A stretch of DNA of 64,000 bases, taken from the NCBI GenBank assembly GCA_018268195.1, contig JAFDWZ010000004.1, positions 1 to 64,000 of the forward strand. Reading direction: 5' to 3'. Positions 1 to 9,579 of this stretch are shown here, piece by piece. The stretch's first letter is position 1, and each line of letters starts with the position of its first letter. Source of the stretch: Bacteroidota bacterium. Its GTDB lineage: Bacteria; Bacteroidota; Bacteroidia; AKYH767-A; OLB10. Position numbers and translations under genes: made by a program. The notes beneath the pieces are model-generated. The model saw nothing but the letters and a program-made list of their open reading frames with translations. It was not told the DNA's origin and made no database searches.

Positions 1-1
1 T

Positions 2-640
2 AATCCAACAGCAACTATCACAGCAAGTGGATCTACCTCATTCTGTTCAGGTGGCAGTGTAACACTTACTTCAAGCACAGGAAGCTCTTACTTATGGTCA
101 AATGGTGCAACCACAAAATCCATCACTGTATCAACAGCAGGGTCGTATTCAGTAACTGTAAGCAATGGAAGTTGTTCAGCAACTTCGGCACCAACAGTGG
201 TGAGCGTAACAAATAATCCAACAGCAACCATTACAGCAAGTGGATCTACCTCATTTTGCCCGGGAGGCAGTGTTACACTTACTTCAAGCACAGGAAGCTC
301 TTACTTATGGTCTAACGGTGCAACCACAAAATCCATCACCGTATCAACAGCAGGATCGTATTCAGTAACTGTAAGCAATGGAAGTTGTTCAGCAACTTCG
401 GCACCAACTACAGTTGTTGTAGGAAGTATTCCAACAGCAACAATCACAGCGAGTGGATCCACTAACCTTGCACAAGGACAAAGCGTTACTCTTACCTCAG
501 GTACTGCAAGTTCTTACTTATGGTCTAACGGAGCAACAACACAATCCATCACCGTTTCAACAGCAGGTAGTTATTCTGTAACTGTAACCACAGCTTTTGG
601 ATGTTCAGCAACTTCATCCGCTATCACAGTTACTACATCA
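2..640 (+). repeat. Tandem 213-nt coding repeats (Ig-like modules)
   Basis: Three repeat units begin at about 2, 215 and 428 with an exact 213-nt (71-codon) period; a fourth, more divergent unit starts near 650. Units 1 and 2 differ at 12 of the first 192 positions, and only one of the 11 changed codons alters an amino acid (Ser to Pro). Unit 3 is clearly related but more diverged. The array probably continues to the left of the window. Confidence 0.9.
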
Positions 641-2197
641 TCAGCTCCTCAACCTGCAAGTATTACTTCTACAGCTGTAAACAATACCATTTGTGCCGAC
701 CAGTCTGTAACTCTAACTTCAAGTGCAGGATTACAGTATGTTTGGTTACCCGGATTACAGTCAACTCAAAGTATTACTGTATCATCAGCCGGTACTTACA
801 CAGTTAACATTCGTAATGCTGACGGTTCAACTTCTACATCCAGCATCACACTTACACAGGCTCCATCACCGCATATACCGGAGATAACTTACACTTATCA
901 GACTTCATTGTCTTATCAGCTGAAAGCATTTGAGTCAAGTGCAGTGTCATACCTTTGGAATGGTGGACAAACCACATCAAATATCACTGTAACTACTCCG
1001 GGATACTATTCAGTTAAGGCGGTAAATGCTTATGGATGTCAATCAGCGGTGAACGGAATAAAAGTAAATTCGCTGAATAGCTCCAATTGTGGAAAGCCTG
1101 ATATGCTTACTGCTTATAATATTCTGGATAAAAAAGCATCGCTGATGTGGAATCCTGCAGTTAAGGCTGATTCATTTAAGGTGGCTTATAATGTTAAAGG
1201 CTCAGGTAATATAATTGTAAAATATGTTCGCAATGGAAATACGCTGGACATAAATGAGCTGATACCGGCAACTGTATATGAATGGAATGTAACAACCATT
1301 TGCGCAGGAGGAACTGTAGTAAGTGGAACAGAAAAATTTACTACATTAGGCGGTGCTACCGGTTGTGGAAGTACAGTACTTAACACATCAAGTAATAATG
1401 TAACCAATACTTCAGCTCAACTCAACTGGTATGGAACTTCAGCAAGCAGCATTACTATTCGTTATAAAAAACTCGGAGCTGCTTCATATAGTTACAAAAC
1501 CATTGCAACCAACAATTCAGTTGCATGGGGCTATAGCCTCACTGGTTTATCAGAAAACACCACTTATCAATGGAGCGTAATGACAAACTGTGGTAATATT
1601 GCAAGTAATTATAGTACCGATAATTACTTCACAACATTAAGCGGTTGTCCATTGATTAATTCACCAGCGGTAATAGACGTACAATCAAATAAAGCGGTTG
1701 TTACCTGGGAACCTACATCATCTGTTACCTATGTGATGATACGCTATGCGGTGAAGGGTACCACACGCTATAAAACACGTACTGTGAATGCTTCGCAGGG
1801 AAGGGCAATAATTCCAAACCTTGAGCCTTCAACTCAATATGTGGTACAGGTGCGATCTGCTTGTAGCTTTTCATCCTTCTCTGCTTACAGTTCCGAAATA
1901 ATATTCACTACCGGTGTAGCAAGATTGGCAGATGTGGGTTCTGCAATGTTACTGAATGCATATCCTAACCCTGCAAGCGAATATATTACTTATGCATTTC
2001 AGACAGAAAAAGAGCACATGTATGAAGTTCGGGTATGTGATATGTCAGGACGTGAATTGTATAAACAAAAACAAGAAGGACAAATTGGAATCAATTCAGG
2101 TAATATTGATGTAAGACAGTTTACTCCGGGATTGTATCTGATTATTATTAAGCAAGGTGGAGTGGAGAATCATTTAAGATTCCAGGTCAACAGATAG
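2..2197 (+). CDS. T9SS-secreted Ig-like/fibronectin type III repeat protein (5' end outside window)
   Basis: The frame is open from the first bases, so the gene starts outside the window; a GTG at 197 lies inside a repeat and is not the start. The visible ~732 residues hold tandem Ig-like repeats of about 71 residues (SGSTSFC, SVTLTS, YLWSNGATT, GSYSVTV), then three fibronectin type III-like domains, each with a Cys near its start and ending in FTTL or FTTG, then a C-terminal type A T9SS sorting domain (NAYPNPASEYITY, DMSGREL, FTPGLYLIII). Such proteins are exported through Sec and the type IX system and attached to or released from the cell surface, often in adhesion. The ligand cannot be told. 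A strong terminator follows. The family call is secure; function is inferred only at the level of surface protein. Confidence 0.9.
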   Translation, partial: NPTATITASGSTSFCSGGSVTLTSSTGSSYLWSNGATTKSITVSTAGSYSVTVSNGSCSATSAPTVVSVTNNPTATITASGSTSFCPGGSVTLTSSTGSSYLWSNGATTKSITVSTAGSYSVTVSNGSCSATSAPTTVVVGSIPTATITASGSTNLAQGQSVTLTSGTASSYLWSNGATTQSITVSTAGSYSVTVTTAFGCSATSSAITVTTSSAPQPASITSTAVNNTICADQSVTLTSSAGLQYVWLPGLQSTQSITVSSAGTYTVNIRNADGSTSTSSITLTQAPSPHIPEITYTYQTSLSYQLKAFESSAVSYLWNGGQTTSNITVTTPGYYSVKAVNAYGCQSAVNGIKVNSLNSSNCGKPDMLTAYNILDKKASLMWNPAVKADSFKVAYNVKGSGNIIVKYVRNGNTLDINELIPATVYEWNVTTICAGGTVVSGTEKFTTLGGATGCGSTVLNTSSNNVTNTSAQLNWYGTSASSITIRYKKLGAASYSYKTIATNNSVAWGYSLTGLSENTTYQWSVMTNCGNIASNYSTDNYFTTLSGCPLINSPAVIDVQSNKAVVTWEPTSSVTYVMIRYAVKGTTRYKTRTVNASQGRAIIPNLEPSTQYVVQVRSACSFSSFSAYSSEIIFTTGVARLADVGSAMLLNAYPNPASEYITYAFQTEKEHMYEVRVCDMSGRELYKQKQEGQIGINSGNIDVRQFTPGLYLIIIKQGGVENHLRFQVNR

Positions 2198-2220
2198 TTT
2201 CAGTTTCCCATCATTCGCAA

Positions 2221-2250
2221 AGGCTGCTCCATTATGGAGCAGCCTTTTTT
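2221..2250 (+). terminator. Rho-independent terminator after the T9SS adhesin-like gene
   Basis: A 10-bp perfect GC-rich stem (GGCTGCTCCA pairing with TGGAGCAGCC, 3-nt loop) is followed directly by a run of T. It lies 24 nt after the stop codon of the large T9SS gene. Confidence 0.92.
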
Positions 2251-2314
2251 ATTGGAATTTCTATACAATTTTATTTCATTAAACTTATTCTGATAATTAT
2301 TAATATTGCCCACT

Positions 2315-3028
2315 ATGAGCAACCGGTATAAGAAAGTCCTGCTGATTTTTATTTCGACTTTTATTATAAATCATCTTCAGGCACAGCGAATAATTATTCA
2401 AGCTAATGTGAGAGGTAATGATGATGCAATGCCTATGGTTGGGCTGATGGTAGTGAATAAAACTACAGGCTTGGGTTTTGTAAGTCCACAAGATCAGTTT
2501 TTTTCGGTCAGTGCTGATAAATCTGATACAATCATGGTCACTGCATCAGGATATTCGGTAAAAAAAATCTGTTTCAAGGATTCAGCCATGCGTGATACTT
2601 TTTTTGTGAGTGTAATAGTCGAAAAACCTTTTGTATCTCTTAAACCTGTAACAATAATTCCACCGCGCGAACTTGAAGTCATTCAAAAAGATATTGATAA
2701 GTTAGGCTATAAGAAAGAGGATTATATGGTTTCAGGGATTGATGTACTGCAAAACCCAATTACATTTTTGTATCAGCAATTCAGCAGAAGAGAAAGGAAT
2801 AAGCGTGTGATTGCTCAGAAGATTAATGATGATAACAGAAGGAAATTGCTGAAAGAATTATTCCGTAAGTATGTGGATAATGATATTATGAGTCTGGATG
2901 AAAGCCAGTTTGATGCTTTTATTGATTATATCAACGTCAGCGATGAGTTTCTTAAAAATTCTTCACAGTATGATTTCATAATGTATGTGAAGCGAAAATA
3001 TGAGATATATAAAAATCTTAGACCCTGA
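2315..3028 (+). CDS. Secreted hypothetical protein
   Basis: The 237-residue protein begins with a Sec signal peptide (basic MSNRYKK, hydrophobic VLLIFISTFII, likely cleavage after LQA). I start it at ATG 2315; a TTG nine bases upstream also fits but adds nothing to the signal. Residues ~25-100 look like a small beta-rich domain similar to carboxypeptidase-regulatory-like modules (VGLMVVNKTTGLGF, SDTIMVTASGY), and the rest is charged and helical (Lys/Arg/Asp rich, ending KRKYEIYKNLRP). Proteins of this plan are common in Bacteroidota and usually uncharacterised. It stands alone between a terminator and a convergent START-like gene. No function can be assigned. Confidence 0.75.
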   Translation: MSNRYKKVLLIFISTFIINHLQAQRIIIQANVRGNDDAMPMVGLMVVNKTTGLGFVSPQDQFFSVSADKSDTIMVTASGYSVKKICFKDSAMRDTFFVSVIVEKPFVSLKPVTIIPPRELEVIQKDIDKLGYKKEDYMVSGIDVLQNPITFLYQQFSRRERNKRVIAQKINDDNRRKLLKELFRKYVDNDIMSLDESQFDAFIDYINVSDEFLKNSSQYDFIMYVKRKYEIYKNLRP

Positions 3029-3052
3029 ATCGAAAAATAGGAGAGAGTTAAA

Positions 3053-3442
3053 TCAGGAGCCGATGATATGTCTCAGGTTTTGAATCTGAGATTCCCAAAG
3101 TCGTTGTGTTTCTTCAATATCATCATCCACTGCAAAATCGGTTACCATCAGTGCTACATCTGATGTGAGTTCGTCCGTTGCAATCTCAAATTCAATAAAG
3201 GAATCTTCGGATTCATCAATCCATTTAAAACGTACCAGTTGATTTTCTCGTTTATGAGTCATTTTAGCCTGTTGCTGATCGCCATCCCAGTGAAATGTAT
3301 AAACACCTTCACGCACTGTTACATCATCGGCAAACCAATCAGCCAGCCCTGAAGGCGTGGAAAGAAATCCATATAAAATCTTTGGTGACGATCGTACAGG
3401 AAACTCCATTTTAAATTTTTGCTTTTTTCTAACTGCCTTCAT
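3053..3442 (-). CDS. START-like/SRPBCC-family protein
   Basis: About 130 residues with the pattern of the Bacteroidota START-like family: MEFPVRSSPKILYGFLSTP, then GLADWFADDV, FHWDGD, VRFKWID and a C-terminal helix with a Trp (LWESQIQNLRHI). The fold makes a hydrophobic cavity that may bind a lipid or other small ligand; no ligand is known from this sequence. The start is uncertain: ATG 3442 is used here, TTG 3448 and the internal ATG 3409 also fit, and the last would begin at the conserved core. It is convergent with the secreted hypothetical and is downstream of typA on the same strand, 58 bp after its stop. Confidence 0.8.
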   Translation of the reverse strand: MKAVRKKQKFKMEFPVRSSPKILYGFLSTPSGLADWFADDVTVREGVYTFHWDGDQQQAKMTHKRENQLVRFKWIDESEDSFIEFEIATDELTSDVALMVTDFAVDDDIEETQRLWESQIQNLRHIIGS

Positions 3443-3506
3443 TCTCAACTCTTAATTTTTACAATAATAAGTAAATATTATTTAAATGGCAAGATAGTAA
3501 ACGATA

Positions 3507-5318
3507 TTAAACGGTTTCAACTTTTTTGCTCATTCGTTTGCGTTCATTCTCATCCAGATAGATTTTTCGCATTCTTATGCTTTGCGGAGTCACTTCGAGA
3601 TACTCATCTTTCTCAATATATTCCATTGCTTCTTCAAGTGAGAATTTTATTTTCGGTGTGATACGCACGTTTTCATCGCTTCCTGAAGCACGCATGTTAG
3701 TCAGTTTTTTTGTTTCACAAACATTAATAACGAGATCACCCGGTCTGATGTGTTCGCCAATAACCTGACCACCATAAACAATCTCACCCGGATCAATAAA
3801 AAATGCACCACGCTCCTGAAGTTTATCAATGGAATATGCAGTAGCAGTACCGGCTTCTTTTGCGAGAAGTACGCCCATGTTTCTTCCTTGAATTGCACCT
3901 TTTACAGGTTCGTACGAGTTGAAACGGTGCGCCATAATGGCTTCGCCTGCAGTAGCGGTAAGCACTGCATTTCTCAAACCAATTAATCCTCTTGCAGGAA
4001 TATTGAATTCAAGACGTTGCAAATCGCCTTTGGGTAACATGCTGGTGAGTTCACCTTTACGTTGTGTAGCAAGTTCAATCACTTTACCTGCAACTTCAGA
4101 AGGTGTATCTACTACCAGATGCTCAATAGGCTCGCAACGTATTCCGTCAATCTCTTTATAAAGTACTTGCGGTTGGCCCAATTGCAATTCGTAGCCTTCG
4201 CGTCTCATGGTTTCTACTAATATAGAAAGGTGAAGAATTCCTCTTCCATACACGAGATAAGCATCAGGTGAACTGGTTTCTTCCACACGAAGAGCAAGAT
4301 TTTTTTCAGTTTCTTTATAGAGTCTGTCGCGCAAATGTCGAGAGGTAACAAATTTTCCTTCCTTACCAAAAAGCGGACTGTTGTTAATGGTGAAAAGCAT
4401 GCTCATGGTAGGCTCATCAACAGCAATAGATTTTAGCGCTTCAGGATTTTCGAAATCAGCAATGGTATCGCCAATTTCAAAATCATCAACACCTACTACT
4501 GCAGCAATATCGCCACTGTCCACACTGCTGACTTTTTTTCTGCCCAAGCCTTCAAAAACAAAAAGTTCTTTGATGCGTGATTTTTTAAAACTGCCATCAC
4601 GTTTCATTAAAGTAACAGGCATATTTTCTTTTAAAGTGCCTCTGAAAATTCGACCAATAGCAATACGACCTACATAGCTGCTGTAATCCAGAGATGTGAT
4701 GAGCATCTGAGGTGTGCCCTCCAATTGCTTGGCAGGAGGAATTTTTTCCACAATGGCATCCAGCAAGGAGGTGATGTCTTTGGTTTCCTGTCTCCAGTCG
4801 GTACTCATCCAGCCATGTTTGCTGCTTCCGTAAAGTGTTGGAAAATCGAGCTGTTCTTCTGTAGCTTCCAAATTGAAAAATAAATCGAATACAGATTCGT
4901 GTACTTCATCAGGGCGGCAATTTTCTTTATCTACTTTGTTGATTACAACAATGGGTTTTAATCCGAGTGCAAGTGCTTTTTGAAGCACAAAACGTGTTTG
5001 CGGCATAGGGCCTTCAAATGCATCAACCAGCAGAATAACTCCATCTGCCATGGTAAGTACGCGTTCCACTTCACCTCCGAAATCAGCGTGGCCGGGAGTA
5101 TCAATGATATTAATTTTTACATCCTTATACTGAACAGAAACATTTTTTGCGATGATGGTGATACCACGTTCGCGTTCCAGGTCATTGTTATCGAGTATTA
5201 GTTCACCTGCTTGTTGATTCTGACGAAATACCTGTGTCTGATGTAAAATTTTGTCAACAAGGGTTGTTTTTCCATGGTCAACGTGGGCAATAATGGCAAC
5301 GTTTCTGATATTCTGCAT
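3507..5318 (-). CDS. typA: Ribosome-associated GTPase TypA/BipA
   Basis: A 603-residue translational GTPase of normal TypA length. The P-loop AHVDHGKTT is at residues 11-19, switch I RERGITI near 50, G3 [12 protein letters not shown] near 75 and G4 NKVDK near 130. EF-G-like domains follow, and the C-terminal domain ends in the basic tail [13 protein letters not shown]. BipA/TypA acts in ribosome assembly and stress adaptation. The ATG at 5318 is supported by a TActTTTG box 22 nt upstream. Confidence 0.97.
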   Translation of the reverse strand: MQNIRNVAIIAHVDHGKTTLVDKILHQTQVFRQNQQAGELILDNNDLERERGITIIAKNVSVQYKDVKINIIDTPGHADFGGEVERVLTMADGVILLVDAFEGPMPQTRFVLQKALALGLKPIVVINKVDKENCRPDEVHESVFDLFFNLEATEEQLDFPTLYGSSKHGWMSTDWRQETKDITSLLDAIVEKIPPAKQLEGTPQMLITSLDYSSYVGRIAIGRIFRGTLKENMPVTLMKRDGSFKKSRIKELFVFEGLGRKKVSSVDSGDIAAVVGVDDFEIGDTIADFENPEALKSIAVDEPTMSMLFTINNSPLFGKEGKFVTSRHLRDRLYKETEKNLALRVEETSSPDAYLVYGRGILHLSILVETMRREGYELQLGQPQVLYKEIDGIRCEPIEHLVVDTPSEVAGKVIELATQRKGELTSMLPKGDLQRLEFNIPARGLIGLRNAVLTATAGEAIMAHRFNSYEPVKGAIQGRNMGVLLAKEAGTATAYSIDKLQERGAFFIDPGEIVYGGQVIGEHIRPGDLVINVCETKKLTNMRASGSDENVRITPKIKFSLEEAMEYIEKDEYLEVTPQSIRMRKIYLDENERKRMSKKVETV

Positions 5319-5339
5319 TGATTTTTTTTATTTGGGGTG

Positions 5340-5347
5340 CAAAAGTA
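5340..5347 (-). promoter_or_regulatory. Bacteroidota minus-7 box upstream of typA
   Basis: Read on the minus strand the bases are TACTTTTG, a full match to the TAnnTTTG consensus of the Bacteroidota primary sigma factor, 22 nt before the typA ATG. No clear TTG is seen at the minus-33 position. Confidence 0.5.
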
Positions 5348-5434
5348 GGGTTTTTACAGCAGAAAAAACGCCCTAGTCGGAATAAAAATCCAACAAACAG
5401 CTAATTAGATGAAGTATTTCCGAAATGAAGAAGG

Positions 5435-6841
5435 TCAACAGGGGTGAAGACCCAGTTCATGGCCTTTTCTCAGCATCAGCTGATATGCTTCTTCATAGTT
5501 ATTGCCAATATGCCCGTCAAGAATAGATTCTCGCACAAAATCTTTGATGATTCCTACGTTTTTTCCGGGTGATATCCCAAATGTTTTCATGATTAATTCT
5601 CCTGTTACCGGAGGTTGCCAGTTACGAATACGGTCTTTTTCTTCAACTTCTTTCAGCTTCGTTTTAACAAGATTGAAGTTGTTGCGATAGCGTATTTTTT
5701 TGTATTCATTTTTAGTGGTAATGTCTGCCTGACAAAGCATCATTAAATCATCAATGTCGTCACCGGCTTCAAACAACAGTCTTCGAACTGCTGAATCGGT
5801 TACGGTTTCCTTGGCAAGTACAATTGGCCTCAGGTGCAGGAGGACAAGTTTCTGCACATATTTCATTTTTTCATTCAGAGGAAGTTTCAATTGTCGGAAG
5901 ATATGCGGTACCATTCGCGAGCCTTTGTCTTCATGACCATGAAATGTCCAACCTTGTTCCACATCATAACGTTTGGTTGCAGGTTTTGCAATGTCGTGGA
6001 GCAAAGCGGCCCAGCGCAACCACAAATTATCGGTGTGTTCGGATATATTATCGAGCACTTCCAGTGTATGATAGAAATTATCTTTATGACTTTTTCCATT
6101 CACATTTTCTACTCCATAGAGTTTATTCAACTCAGGGAAAATCAATGCAAGCAAACCGGTATCGAATAAAAGTTTGAAACCAACAGAAGGTTTTGGCGAC
6201 AGTATAATTTTATTGAGTTCGTCTGTAATCCGTTCTTTTGAAACTATTCCTATACGTTCTTTTTCGGTTTTTATGGCAAGGAGTGATTGTTCTTCTATGA
6301 TGAAATTAAGTTGAGTTGCAAATCGGATGGCACGCATCATACGCAAGGGGTCATCACTGTAGGTGATTTCCGGATTGCCTGGTGTTCGGATAATTTTATT
6401 GTGAAGGTCATGAAGTCCGTTAAAAGGGTCAAGCAATTCACCAAAATGTCCGGCACTGAGATTTATTGCCAGTGCATTGATGGTAAAATCTCTTCTCAAC
6501 AAATCATCATCAAGTGTGCCCGGTTCAACTTTAGGTTTTCTTGAATGATGATTGTAGGATTCTTTTCTTGCACCAACAAATTCAATTTCGTAGTCAGCAG
6601 TTTTTACCATCGCTGTTCCGAAATTTTTAAAGTAAGCAAAATCAGATCCAGGCAGCTGTTCAGCTAATTTCTTTGCAAGTTGAATACCATCACCGAGAAC
6701 AACTATATCAATATCCTTAGACTGTCGCTTCAGAAAATAATCACGCACATAACCGCCTATGATGTAGGCTTCCTTATTCTGTTCGGTGACCAGTTGTGAT
6801 ATTTGTCTGAATAACGGATGTTGTATAAAAAAACTTTCCAA
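5435..6841 (-). CDS. cca: CCA-adding enzyme / tRNA nucleotidyltransferase with HD domain
   Basis: The 468-residue protein adds or repairs the 3' CCA of tRNAs. The class II nucleotidyltransferase head is clear: IIGGYVRD at 27-34, the metal-binding DID at 43-45 and the template-like RRDFTINALAI near 115. An HD phosphohydrolase-type domain follows (LLHDIAKP near 285). The start is TTG, placed 2 bp from the stop of tsaC, so the two tRNA-modifying genes are translated from one message; no better ATG exists before the conserved core. Length and domain order are normal for Bacteroidota. Confidence 0.95.
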   Translation of the reverse strand: MESFFIQHPLFRQISQLVTEQNKEAYIIGGYVRDYFLKRQSKDIDIVVLGDGIQLAKKLAEQLPGSDFAYFKNFGTAMVKTADYEIEFVGARKESYNHHSRKPKVEPGTLDDDLLRRDFTINALAINLSAGHFGELLDPFNGLHDLHNKIIRTPGNPEITYSDDPLRMMRAIRFATQLNFIIEEQSLLAIKTEKERIGIVSKERITDELNKIILSPKPSVGFKLLFDTGLLALIFPELNKLYGVENVNGKSHKDNFYHTLEVLDNISEHTDNLWLRWAALLHDIAKPATKRYDVEQGWTFHGHEDKGSRMVPHIFRQLKLPLNEKMKYVQKLVLLHLRPIVLAKETVTDSAVRRLLFEAGDDIDDLMMLCQADITTKNEYKKIRYRNNFNLVKTKLKEVEEKDRIRNWQPPVTGELIMKTFGISPGKNVGIIKDFVRESILDGHIGNNYEEAYQLMLRKGHELGLHPC

Positions 6842-6843
6842 AA

Positions 6844-7434
6844 TTATTTTCTTATCACTGCAACTTCGCCATCATTTTTCAAGCGGATGATGGATGAAGC
6901 GGTATGTTTAACTTTTTCTCTTTGGCGGTATCCAACAATATAATCTACACCGTTCTTAATATCCTTACTGATGTCGTTGAAATTGGAAGGGGCAGGCTCA
7001 CCACTGATATTGGCAGAAGTAGAAATTAAGGGTTTGTTGAATTTGTAGATAAGCTTGTTACAAAACTCATCCTTTATCATTCTGATGGCTGCTGAACCAT
7101 TAGCAGCTATTGCTTCAGGGGCTATCCAGTGTATTTCATCATAAATTATCGTAATGGGTTTTTCGGAATATTCTATAATATCCCAAGCTACAGCAGGTAC
7201 ATCTTTCACCACTCTGTTGAGCATACGCTCATCGCACACCAATGAAATAAGACTCTGTGATGCATCTCTTTTTTTCAGCTGATAAATTTTTTTTATGGCC
7301 TCACTATTGGTAGCATCGCATCCTATGCCCCAAATGGTGTCCGTAGGGTAGAGGATCAATCCGCCTTTCTTTAAGACTTCAATACAGCAGCGTATATCTT
7401 CTGAAAAGTCATAAGTTACTTTGTTGTTATCCAT
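6844..7434 (-). CDS. tsaC: L-threonylcarbamoyladenylate synthase (Sua5/YciO/YrdC family)
   Basis: At 196 residues this is a short TsaC-type protein. It makes threonylcarbamoyl-AMP from threonine, bicarbonate and ATP, the first step to the t6A37 modification of ANN-decoding tRNAs. The YrdC signature is present: ILYPTDTIWGIGCDA at 27-41, LKKRDASQSL near 55 and STSANISGEPAP near 140. A YciO-like paralogue cannot be excluded, but the context with cca supports a tRNA role. The partner subunit gene tsaB lies in this window at 45,090-45,761. Confidence 0.9.
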   Translation of the reverse strand: MDNNKVTYDFSEDIRCCIEVLKKGGLILYPTDTIWGIGCDATNSEAIKKIYQLKKRDASQSLISLVCDERMLNRVVKDVPAVAWDIIEYSEKPITIIYDEIHWIAPEAIAANGSAAIRMIKDEFCNKLIYKFNKPLISTSANISGEPAPSNFNDISKDIKNGVDYIVGYRQREKVKHTASSIIRLKNDGEVAVIRK

Positions 7435-7475
7435 TCTTAGCAGAAAGTAAAAGAAAGGTTAGAAACGAAAAATAA

Positions 7476-8654
7476 TTAATCAAGAAGTTCGAGAATGCCG
7501 GCAGCACCTTGTCCGTTGCCTACACACATGGTAACCATACCATATTTAAGTTTTCGTCTTCTCATTTCGTTAATCAGCTGTACGGTAAGTTTAGAGCCTG
7601 TGCAACCAAGAGGATGCCCTAATGCAATTGCTCCGCCATTTACGTTTACAATTTCAGGGGTGAGTCCCAATGTACGTATAACAGCCATTGACTGTGATGC
7701 AAAAGCTTCATTGAGTTCTATCAGTTGTATATCGTCCTGTTTCATTCCTGCGCGTTTGAGCACTGCCGGTATGGCTTCTATAGGTCCAATTCCCATAACA
7801 CGTGGTTCAACACCTCTCACCGCATACGATACCAATCGGGCTATAGGTTTTACATTTAATTTTTTAAGCATTGCTTCAGATACTACCAGTACAAAAGAAG
7901 CACCGTCACTTGTTTGCGAAGAGTTGCCTGCAGTAACGGTTCCTTTAGCATCAAACACCGGTTTTAAAGCAGCAAGTTTTTCGAGTGTAGTATCGGCACG
8001 AGGACCTTCATCGGTATCTACAATCACTGTGCGTTCTGCTTTTTTTTCTTTTTCGTCAAGGTAAATTTCTTTCAGTTCAACAGGAACTATTTGATCTTTG
8101 AAGAGATTGTTTTTGATTGCAGCTATTGCTTTTTGATGAGATGAAAGAGCAAATGCATCCTGATCTTCACGCGAAACTTTATATTCACGTGCAACAGCTT
8201 CAGCAGTTAATCCCATGCTCCAATACCATTCAGGGTGAGCAGCAGCAACTTCGTAATTGGGAACTATACGCCATCCTCCGAAAGGAATGGGCGACATGCA
8301 TTCAACGCCACCTGCAATGATGCAATCGGCAAGACCACTGTGAATTTTAGCAGCAGCAATAGCAATGGTTTCAAGTCCTGATGAGCAATAGCGGTTTACC
8401 GTTACACCCGGAACTTTTATAGTGTCAAGACTCATGAGCGAAATCATTCTGCCAATATTCAAGCCTTGTTCAGCTTCGGGGGTGGCATTTCCTACAACCA
8501 CATCGTCTATCCATTCTTTATCGAGAGTGGGTACAGATTGTGTGAGGTGTCGGATAACGGCAGTAGCAAGATCATCGGGGCGAAGATTTTTGAATTTACC
8601 ACGAGGAGCTTTGCCTACAGCACTTCGAAATCCGGCAACGATATACGCATTCAT
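7476..8654 (-). CDS. fadA: Acetyl-CoA C-acyltransferase (thiolase)
   Basis: A 392-residue thiolase. The nucleophile Cys90 sits in NRYCSSGLE, the catalytic His347 in ALGHPLGCTGS and the second Cys377 in MCVGNGQGAAG, so all active residues are in place. It cleaves 3-ketoacyl-CoA to acetyl-CoA and a shortened acyl-CoA, or runs in reverse. The fadN-type dehydrogenase/hydratase lies upstream on the same strand with one MORN gene between them, which supports a degradative fatty-acid role like the fadNA pair of Bacillus rather than a PHB thiolase. Confidence 0.93.
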   Translation of the reverse strand: MNAYIVAGFRSAVGKAPRGKFKNLRPDDLATAVIRHLTQSVPTLDKEWIDDVVVGNATPEAEQGLNIGRMISLMSLDTIKVPGVTVNRYCSSGLETIAIAAAKIHSGLADCIIAGGVECMSPIPFGGWRIVPNYEVAAAHPEWYWSMGLTAEAVAREYKVSREDQDAFALSSHQKAIAAIKNNLFKDQIVPVELKEIYLDEKEKKAERTVIVDTDEGPRADTTLEKLAALKPVFDAKGTVTAGNSSQTSDGASFVLVVSEAMLKKLNVKPIARLVSYAVRGVEPRVMGIGPIEAIPAVLKRAGMKQDDIQLIELNEAFASQSMAVIRTLGLTPEIVNVNGGAIALGHPLGCTGSKLTVQLINEMRRRKLKYGMVTMCVGNGQGAAGILELLD

Positions 8655-8731
8655 AATGGAATTGATTTTTTTGTAATTAAATAGTAACTTATCAATATAA
8701 TGCTACCGGCAATAAAAAGTTTTCACATCCA

Positions 8732-9373
8732 TCATTTGGTAGGAGGAGGGGCTTGTGCCGGAGCATTTTTTAATTTGGCTCCCGGAGGTAATTTCTTCTT
8801 TGCTTCTTCAGCTTTTTTTGCATCTTCAGCTTTTTTTGCTTTTTCGGCAGCCGCTTTTGCTTCCTGAATGGCTTTTACATCTTCTCCCATTTTATATTCA
8901 ACCTGACTTATCAATTTACCTTTTCTGTTATAAGTCTTCCAGGTACCATTTTTTAAATTCTTTTTATAGCTGCCTTCATTTCTTATTTCGCCATCGCTAT
9001 AATAATTAACCCACTTACCGGATTTTTTTCCGTCCTCATATTCTCCCTCCACTCTTGTTTGTCCGTTATAATAATAGCGTTTGTATTCTCCGTCTTTTAT
9101 TCCGTTGGCATATTCAATTTCTTCCATTATTTTACCGTAAGGGAAATATCTTTTGGTGACACCGTTTCGAACATCATCCAGAAATTCAATTTCCTGCATC
9201 AGTTCACCTGCTTCATTGAAATATTTCCATACGCCTTGTTTCTGCCCTAATTCATCCGTTTTGTTTCGGTGTTTTTCTTTTCCTGGTGCGTATCGAGGTT
9301 TTATTTCGCGCTGGGCAACTCCCATAAATGGCAAAAGAATACACAACCAGAACAATTGTTTAGCTACTTTCAT
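8732..9373 (-). CDS. Secreted MORN-repeat (YwqK-like) protein with Ala/Lys-rich tail
   Basis: I place the start at ATG 9373, which gives a clean Sec signal peptide (MKVAKQLFWLCILLPFMGVAQ); a start at 9400 would add nine residues. Residues ~30-150 form about five MORN-type repeats of ~23 residues (GVWKYFNEAGEL, GEYKRYYYNGQT, GKWVNYYSDGEI, GTWKTYNRKGKL). The tail is a charged Ala/Lys/Glu stretch likely to be helical, ending in a proline-rich PAQAPPPTK. MORN-repeat proteins are often auto-named YwqK antitoxins, but nothing here suggests a toxin-antitoxin pair. It lies between the two beta-oxidation genes on the same strand. Function unknown. Confidence 0.85.
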   Translation of the reverse strand: MKVAKQLFWLCILLPFMGVAQREIKPRYAPGKEKHRNKTDELGQKQGVWKYFNEAGELMQEIEFLDDVRNGVTKRYFPYGKIMEEIEYANGIKDGEYKRYYYNGQTRVEGEYEDGKKSGKWVNYYSDGEIRNEGSYKKNLKNGTWKTYNRKGKLISQVEYKMGEDVKAIQEAKAAAEKAKKAEDAKKAEEAKKKLPPGAKLKNAPAQAPPPTK

Positions 9374-9579
9374 GTTTATGCTTGGTGTTTTTTTAAACAT
9401 CGCGCTAAAATAGGTTATTTTTCGCTAAAATATTCCATGCTATTTTGAACTTTTATAACATGCAATTCAGCAAAAGTAACAATAGGTTTTCCCCTGATTT
9501 CAGAGAGGAAACAAAAAATCTTGCTTAAAAGCTGTTGAAAACTTAACGATTAAGATAATCAACTGAAATTTAAATCAGT

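Noticed and set aside
8732-9373. The MORN-repeat gene as a YwqK antitoxin
   Set aside because: It has a signal peptide and lies inside a beta-oxidation gene run without a toxin partner.
9542-9554. CTTAACGATTAAG downstream of fadN as a terminator
   Set aside because: The stem is only 5 bp of A/T pairs with a very short T run on the minus strand.
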